Below are positions 4,970 to 8,830 of a DNA stretch of 8,830 nucleotides, one piece after another. The position numbers and the translations under genes are program-made. The notes under the pieces were generated by a model. It saw only the letters and a program-made list of their open reading frames with translations, was not told the origin of the DNA and ran no database searches. The DNA comes from Paenibacillaceae bacterium (lineage in GTDB: Bacteria > Bacillota > Bacilli > Paenibacillales > NBRC-103111). The DNA lies in assembly GCA_020697475.1 (NCBI GenBank), contig JAJFMO010000120.1, positions 1 through 8,830 of the forward strand, in the 5' to 3' direction. Each line of letters starts with the position of its first letter. Position 1 is the stretch's first letter.

Positions 4970-6298
4970 TTAACTTTGCCGAACTAACGGCCGATGCTTA
5001 CGATACCAATAAAAAAGGCCGGCCCTTAGAGCATTGTCGAACGCTATGCTTGCCCATACTGCAGGGAGACCGAATCCCAACCGCCAGCCGAATACATACA
5101 CTCCCAACGTACGGACCACCCAAATGCCGATCGTGGTGACGATCATCGGATAAGTGCTGTTCCCACCGGCTTGTATGGCCGAAGTGTCAATTAATACCGC
5201 CGCAAGGAACGGCTGGGAAATCGTATCGATCGCCAAAACGATAAACAACAAGTGCAAAACTTGCGTATCGTGGGTAAACAAGTGACCGACCCACGGGGAC
5301 AAACCAAAAATCATCGCAGTAACCAGTGTCATCGAAATCGACGCTTGGATATAGCCCCAACGCCGATAAGCTTGAATGTCAGACACATTATTATTCCCAA
5401 TAGCTTGTCCGATCGTCACGGTGGCTGCCGTCGCAAATCCGGCGCCGATCGTCGATGCGAACACCGTCAATGTCCCGGCAATGTTATGTGCAGCGTACAC
5501 TTCGATTCCCATACGGACGATGAGACCAAAGTAAATGACCTGGCCGAGGCGCATCGATAACCGCTCCAAGGAAGCCGGAACCGCAAACTTGATCATGTCT
5601 TTCAGCAGCGGCCTCTGTAAGGCAAAGTCTTCCCGTTGCAACGAGATATACGCGATTTGACGCGATTTCATCCAAAGTCTTACTAAAGCGTAAAGCCGAG
5701 CCGACACCATCGCCACAGCGGCCCCTTCCAGTCCACACCCATCGAACGAACCGATTCCGAAAATGAGCACATAGTCGAGAAGAACGTGCAGGACATTCAT
5801 TTCCAATCCGATCCGCAATGGAGTTTTCGTATCCCCCGTAGCCCGAAATGCGGCGGACTGTGCGGAGAACAGCGCAATAAGCGGTGAAATGCCAAGTGCG
5901 ATATAAAAATACGGAAGGGCCGCGAGCTCCAGATCCCCATGTGCGCCCATTAAATGCAATAACGGAGACGCGAAGGAAACAGAAATCACCGAAAAGACCA
6001 AGCCGACCAGAAAAGCCAAAATAAATCCATGAGCCGCAACGGCACGTCCGCGATCTGAATTTTTCGAACCGAAAGCACGGGAAAGATAGACGGAAATCGC
6101 TGCGGATACCGCTGTAAAAATACCGATATAAGTCATACTGTAAATATTCGTGACCCCCACCGCATCGATCGCGGTCAAACCGAGTTTGGCCACGAAAAAC
6201 GAATCGACGACACCCAGCAAATTTTGCAAATAAGCCTCCCCAATGGCAGGCCACGCAATTGAAAATATACGTTGGGCAAGCTGCGGAAATCGGAACAA
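4970..6298 (-). CDS. MATE-family multidrug/Na+(H+) antiporter
   Basis: About 442 residues, the usual size for MATE exporters, with twelve predicted membrane helices in two six-helix halves. The first helix (RIFSIAWPAIGEAYLQNLLG) is followed by VVDSFFVAKLGLTAIDAVGV, a standard MATE signature, and the second half starts near MIKFAVPASLERLSMRLGQV. Such proteins expel cationic drugs, dyes or metabolites using Na+ or H+; the substrate here cannot be inferred. The start is probably the TTG at 6296-6298, which lies 8 nt behind GAGGAAGG (6307-6314). An in-frame TTG at 6332-6334 would place that SD inside the gene and has none of its own. The frame is unbroken. It is 100 bp upstream of czcD on the same strand, but czcD has its own promoter. 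No clear hairpin terminator follows the stop. Confidence 0.92.
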   Translation of the reverse strand: MFRFPQLAQRIFSIAWPAIGEAYLQNLLGVVDSFFVAKLGLTAIDAVGVTNIYSMTYIGIFTAVSAAISVYLSRAFGSKNSDRGRAVAAHGFILAFLVGLVFSVISVSFASPLLHLMGAHGDLELAALPYFYIALGISPLIALFSAQSAAFRATGDTKTPLRIGLEMNVLHVLLDYVLIFGIGSFDGCGLEGAAVAMVSARLYALVRLWMKSRQIAYISLQREDFALQRPLLKDMIKFAVPASLERLSMRLGQVIYFGLIVRMGIEVYAAHNIAGTLTVFASTIGAGFATAATVTIGQAIGNNNVSDIQAYRRWGYIQASISMTLVTAMIFGLSPWVGHLFTHDTQVLHLLFIVLAIDTISQPFLAAVLIDTSAIQAGGNSTYPMIVTTIGIWVVRTLGVYVFGWRLGFGLPAVWASIAFDNALRAGLFYWYRKHRPLVRQS

Positions 6299-6363
6299 AA
6301 ACTTCACCTTCCTCGGATATGCCACTTGTCGCAATGATCCAATACCGAAGTACCATCTGCATC

Positions 6364-6372
6364 ATTATACCA
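6364..6372 (-). promoter_or_regulatory. Extended -10 promoter of the MATE gene
   Basis: On the minus strand TGGTATAAT matches an extended -10 element (TGn plus perfect TATAAT, 6364-6369). The -35 region at 17 bp spacing reads GCCACA, which is weak, as is common with extended -10 promoters. Predicted start is near 6357, giving a leader of about 60 nt. Confidence 0.5.
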
Positions 6373-6486
6373 CCTGCAGGAAGATCTGTGGCAGTACCCA
6401 ACCCTCCCTTTCAACCACCTAACCGCAACTTCCATGCTCAATCTTTCGTTAAAGCTTTGAAATGGATTAGAGGGAGAGAGAAGAGA

Positions 6487-8097
6487 TTGAGAAGCAACCA
6501 ACGAAAGCTGACAATGACCGTGCTATGCCTTGCGCTTGCCCTGCCGTGGTCGGCTGGAAATAAGGCGGAAGCGCAAGAAATCGGCGATGCGATCGAACCG
6601 GTGCTCGCTACGGATATTCAAGCTTATGTCAACGATCAACCGATTCCTTCGATGAATGTGATGGGCTTTACGGCGGTTGCCGCAGAGGATCTGCGCCGCT
6701 ACGGCTTCGAAGTCGCTTGGATCCCCCAGGAGCATCGACTAGAGATTCAGTCCTGCACCGACAAGCCGATGGAGCCTCTGCCTGTTGCACAAACGACGGA
6801 AGCGCCCGGTACCAAATTCAGCGACGTTTTGTATACGGATATCGAAACTTTTTACGACCATACGAAAATTTCGTCTTACAACATTGGGGGAAGAACGGCG
6901 GTTCTGCTCAACGATTTGGAGCCGTTCGGCCAGGTAGTCTGGTCGGAGAACGAGCGGGAGCTTCGCTTTACTGCAGCGCCAGCTGCAGAGGAAGGGGCGG
7001 AGGCGGATCGCCCGGAACAGTCGCCGCTCATCTTGCGGCAATCCGAATCCGTTACTATCGAAGGGATTGCGTTCGGGGATGAGGAGATCCGATATGAGGA
7101 TGAGGTCGTGGGAAAAATCGTGAACGACAGGCCTCTAATTTCAGTCACGTGGATGGCGGAACAGTTCGGTTACACGATGGAGAAGTCCACGGACGGTTAT
7201 TACGTCTATATCGGCAGCTACGGTTTTGTCATTCATCCCGGGGAGCAGACGATTGAACGTTTCTGGTTCGGCGCTCCGGCGGGGGACAATGAACTGTATC
7301 TGACACCGATCGAGAGTGACGGCGGCGATCTGTTGGCTTACGAGACGGATCTCAAGCGCTTGTTCGGTTACTATTCAGTGTGGGAGCCGGAAAGCCGAAC
7401 GCTGAATATCGACTACCGCAGGTATTGGGTAGAGGACTATGGACTTCCGGACCGATTGGATCAGTACTTCTATTCCGTAACGCTTGACAGTTACATTTCG
7501 GGCATCGGTGCGGAACCTTCGGTGTGGGTGAAGAACCGAATCAATGGAGGACGAACGATCTCAGGGGGAAGTTCAGGCGGATCTGTCCCGGACTCGGGCG
7601 ACAACGAACCGAACTACCGGGTGAAATCCGGCGTTGCGGTCGACTTCGGCCATAACGATCTGGAAGTGATGGTCGCCATAGACTGGCGAATTTTGTTTTA
7701 CAAAGCTATCTCCACCGATTTGTCGCTGGAACAGGTAGGGGCGATCGTGGACTACAGCAGACAACCTTTCGGTTTCGGCGACTATACGTTGCTGAAAAGT
7801 ATAACCCCTGAGCGGGCATATTATCGGACGACGTCCGATACGTTTGAAGCGGCCGGGGCGATCTCCAGCGCGGTTGGAGGAGGGCTTACATTTCAGGTCG
7901 AGGTGCAAGACGGGGATACGTACCGCGCCGTTTCGGAACAAGTCGTTCCGTTCGATCAGGATCGGTTCGGGGCGAAGCTCACGCTGCCGGACGAGCCCGG
8001 GTTGTACCGGATCACGGCGATCAGCCTGGTGACGCATCCGCGTGGTACGTCGACTGCAGTCGTGGCTAAGTGGTATGTAGAGAAAGTCAAAGATTGA
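6487..8097 (+). CDS. Secreted protein with copper-amine-oxidase-N-terminal (stalk) repeats
   Basis: Start chosen at the TTG at 6487-6489, 10 nt behind GAGGGAG (6470-6476), giving 536 residues; the open frame reaches back to 6259 but the extra part overlaps the MATE start region and has no signal sequence. Residues 1-29 form a signal peptide (RSNQRK, hydrophobic core LTMTVLCLALALPW, cleavage after AEA). Two ~48-residue repeats follow (~39-87 and ~114-160), each reading VLxTDI...S-N--G-TAV---DL--xG--V-W----R-L. This matches the Cu_amine_oxidN1 stalk domain common in secreted Paenibacillus proteins. More diverged stalk-like half-units lie at ~184-309. A Gly/Ser/Asp linker (~358-376) leads to a beta-rich C-terminal domain ending VVAKWYVEKVKD. 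No catalytic motif, cell-wall sorting signal or lipobox is seen, so an extracellular or envelope-associated binding/structural role is likely. The gene is divergent from the MATE gene. Confidence 0.82.
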   Translation: MRSNQRKLTMTVLCLALALPWSAGNKAEAQEIGDAIEPVLATDIQAYVNDQPIPSMNVMGFTAVAAEDLRRYGFEVAWIPQEHRLEIQSCTDKPMEPLPVAQTTEAPGTKFSDVLYTDIETFYDHTKISSYNIGGRTAVLLNDLEPFGQVVWSENERELRFTAAPAAEEGAEADRPEQSPLILRQSESVTIEGIAFGDEEIRYEDEVVGKIVNDRPLISVTWMAEQFGYTMEKSTDGYYVYIGSYGFVIHPGEQTIERFWFGAPAGDNELYLTPIESDGGDLLAYETDLKRLFGYYSVWEPESRTLNIDYRRYWVEDYGLPDRLDQYFYSVTLDSYISGIGAEPSVWVKNRINGGRTISGGSSGGSVPDSGDNEPNYRVKSGVAVDFGHNDLEVMVAIDWRILFYKAISTDLSLEQVGAIVDYSRQPFGFGDYTLLKSITPERAYYRTTSDTFEAAGAISSAVGGGLTFQVEVQDGDTYRAVSEQVVPFDQDRFGAKLTLPDEPGLYRITAISLVTHPRGTSTAVVAKWYVEKVKD

Positions 8098-8124
8098 AAC
8101 CGAACTCTGTGATTCGAGCGCTAC

Positions 8125-8174
8125 GGCGACGATGAACGGCGATGCTGCCGCTCGACGTCGCCATTTGCTTTTTT
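8125..8174 (+). terminator. Possible terminator after the stalk-protein gene
   Basis: GGCGACG (8125-8131) pairs with CGTCGCC (8156-8162), enclosing a smaller CGGC/GCCG stem (8137-8140/8147-8150). Six T follow at 8169-8174, but after a 6-nt gap, so efficiency is uncertain. A competing 7-bp stem, TCGAGCG/CGCTCGA (8114-8120/8149-8155), overlaps it and excludes it. It lies between two convergent genes. Confidence 0.4.
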
Positions 8175-8199
8175 CCTCAGCCCCGGTTGCCCCGGGAGG

Positions 8200-8830
8200 T
8201 CACGCCAGAATGCGCTGGAAAAACCAGAAAGCCGCAATCAACAGGATGCAAGCCGACGCGCCACGAAAAAACATTCGGTACATTCGCGGGTTCTTTTGCA
8301 TTTTCAGCAATATCGGCAGCACGATGGCCACGACGGTCAATTGCCCAAGTTCAATACCTACGTTGAAGGAGACGAGCGATGTGACCATATTTTTTGTATC
8401 GAAACCGATCTCGCCGATCGCCCGAGCGAAGCCGAGACCGTGAATGAGCCCGAAGCAGAATGTGACAAGCCAGCGCCATTTGGACGACTTGACGTAAAAG
8501 TTTTCGATTGCCACATAGCAAATCGTCAGAGCGATCCCGGCCTCCACCCACTTCGGATACAGTGGCACAAACCCCAGCGCTGCCAACGTCAAGGTGATGC
8601 TATGCGCGATGGTAAAGGCGGTGACGATCTTCAGCACTTCCTTGAACCGATCGGCGATGATGATCAGCGAGAACAGAAACAGCAGATGGTCGTACCCGGT
8701 AATGATATGTTCCAAACCTAAGTTCAAATAGCGAAAAATAATCGATAAAATATCCACGAAGCCCAACTCCTTTCCAGCAAACCAGCCAATTTGCGTTTCC
8801 TTTAACGGCCCGCGATCCACGGGGACTGGT
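8200..8830 (-). CDS. HupE/UreJ-like membrane protein, 5' end outside the window
   Basis: The frame is open to the window edge (about 210 codons visible), so the N-terminus is missing; the GTG at 8818-8820 has no SD and is unlikely to be the start. In numbering from that GTG, about six or seven membrane helices are seen with the signatures of the HupE/UreJ_2 family: H38-x5-D44-H45 (LEHIITGYDHLLFLF), FTIAHSITLTLA (H73), VEAGIAL (E93), FGLIHGLGFA (H127) and FNVGIELGQ (N153, E157). Classical HupE/UreJ proteins are nickel/cobalt permeases linked to hydrogenase or urease; the UreJ_2 group found in many bacteria often has a large extracytoplasmic N-terminal domain, which would fit the missing part here. 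No hydrogenase or urease gene is in view. A metal substrate is likely but unproven. It converges on the stalk-protein gene. Confidence 0.85.
   Translation of the reverse strand, partial: PVPVDRGPLKETQIGWFAGKELGFVDILSIIFRYLNLGLEHIITGYDHLLFLFSLIIIADRFKEVLKIVTAFTIAHSITLTLAALGFVPLYPKWVEAGIALTICYVAIENFYVKSSKWRWLVTFCFGLIHGLGFARAIGEIGFDTKNMVTSLVSFNVGIELGQLTVVAIVLPILLKMQKNPRMYRMFFRGASACILLIAAFWFFQRILA

Noticed and set aside
5484..6401. 305-codon alternative frame on the same strand as the MATE gene
   Set aside because: It is out of frame with a complete, motif-bearing MATE gene and has an Arg/Cys/Gly-rich composition typical of a shadow frame. No sign of a frameshift in the MATE gene is present.
6259..6486. 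N-terminal extension of the stalk-protein frame
   Set aside because: It overlaps the MATE start codon, SD and promoter on the other strand, and it would bury the clear signal peptide more than 80 residues into the protein. The TTG at 6487 has a well-placed SD.
8180..8199. CCCGG/CCGGG stem just past the stop of the HupE-like gene
   Set aside because: Read on the minus strand it is followed by A residues rather than T, so it does not look like a terminator for that gene.

Overview
The window looks like a chromosomal segment of a Paenibacillaceae-type Firmicute (Paenibacillus, Cohnella or a relative). Supporting signs are strong purine-rich Shine-Dalgarno (SD) sites, several TTG/GTG starts placed correctly behind an SD, a secreted protein built from copper-amine-oxidase-N-terminal ('stalk') repeats, and Firmicute-like CDF, MATE and FadR-type GntR proteins. 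This assignment is inferred from sequence style; no database was searched.

Layout. Positions 1-349 hold no convincing gene but are crowded with perfect inverted repeats, including three copies of a palindromic AAGTGYACTT box. From 350 to about 2770 lies a minus-strand two-gene operon: a FadR-subfamily GntR regulator followed 20 bp later by ilvD (dihydroxy-acid dehydratase). A promoter can be read just upstream of the regulator, with a perfect palindrome over its -10 box. A strong hairpin terminator at 2873-2906 separates this operon from the next unit.

The segment 2922-4907 looks more AT-rich and is a metal or thiol-stress module. A MerR-family regulator (plus strand) faces a minus-strand pair of small genes: a 43-residue one-helix Cys-rich membrane peptide that has not been listed as an ORF because of its size, and an overlapping 114-residue protein with an ERICCPF motif. 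Between them is a textbook MerR-type promoter (TTGACT, 19-bp spacer, TATACT) with a perfect 8-4-8 dyad in the spacer. A CDF-family zinc/cadmium exporter with 22 histidines in its N-terminal tail converges on merR, and the two stop codons interlock in one TTAA.

The right part has a MATE-family multidrug exporter (minus), a divergent secreted stalk-domain protein (plus) and, at the edge, a HupE/UreJ-like membrane protein (minus) whose 5' end lies outside the window.

The most interesting item is the compact MerR / Cys-peptide / ERICCPF-protein unit: all three proteins carry clustered cysteines and the promoter architecture predicts MerR activation of the two small genes, which suggests a small, poorly described response to a thiophilic metal or related stress. 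The GntR-ilvD pairing and the palindrome-rich left flank are secondary points of interest.
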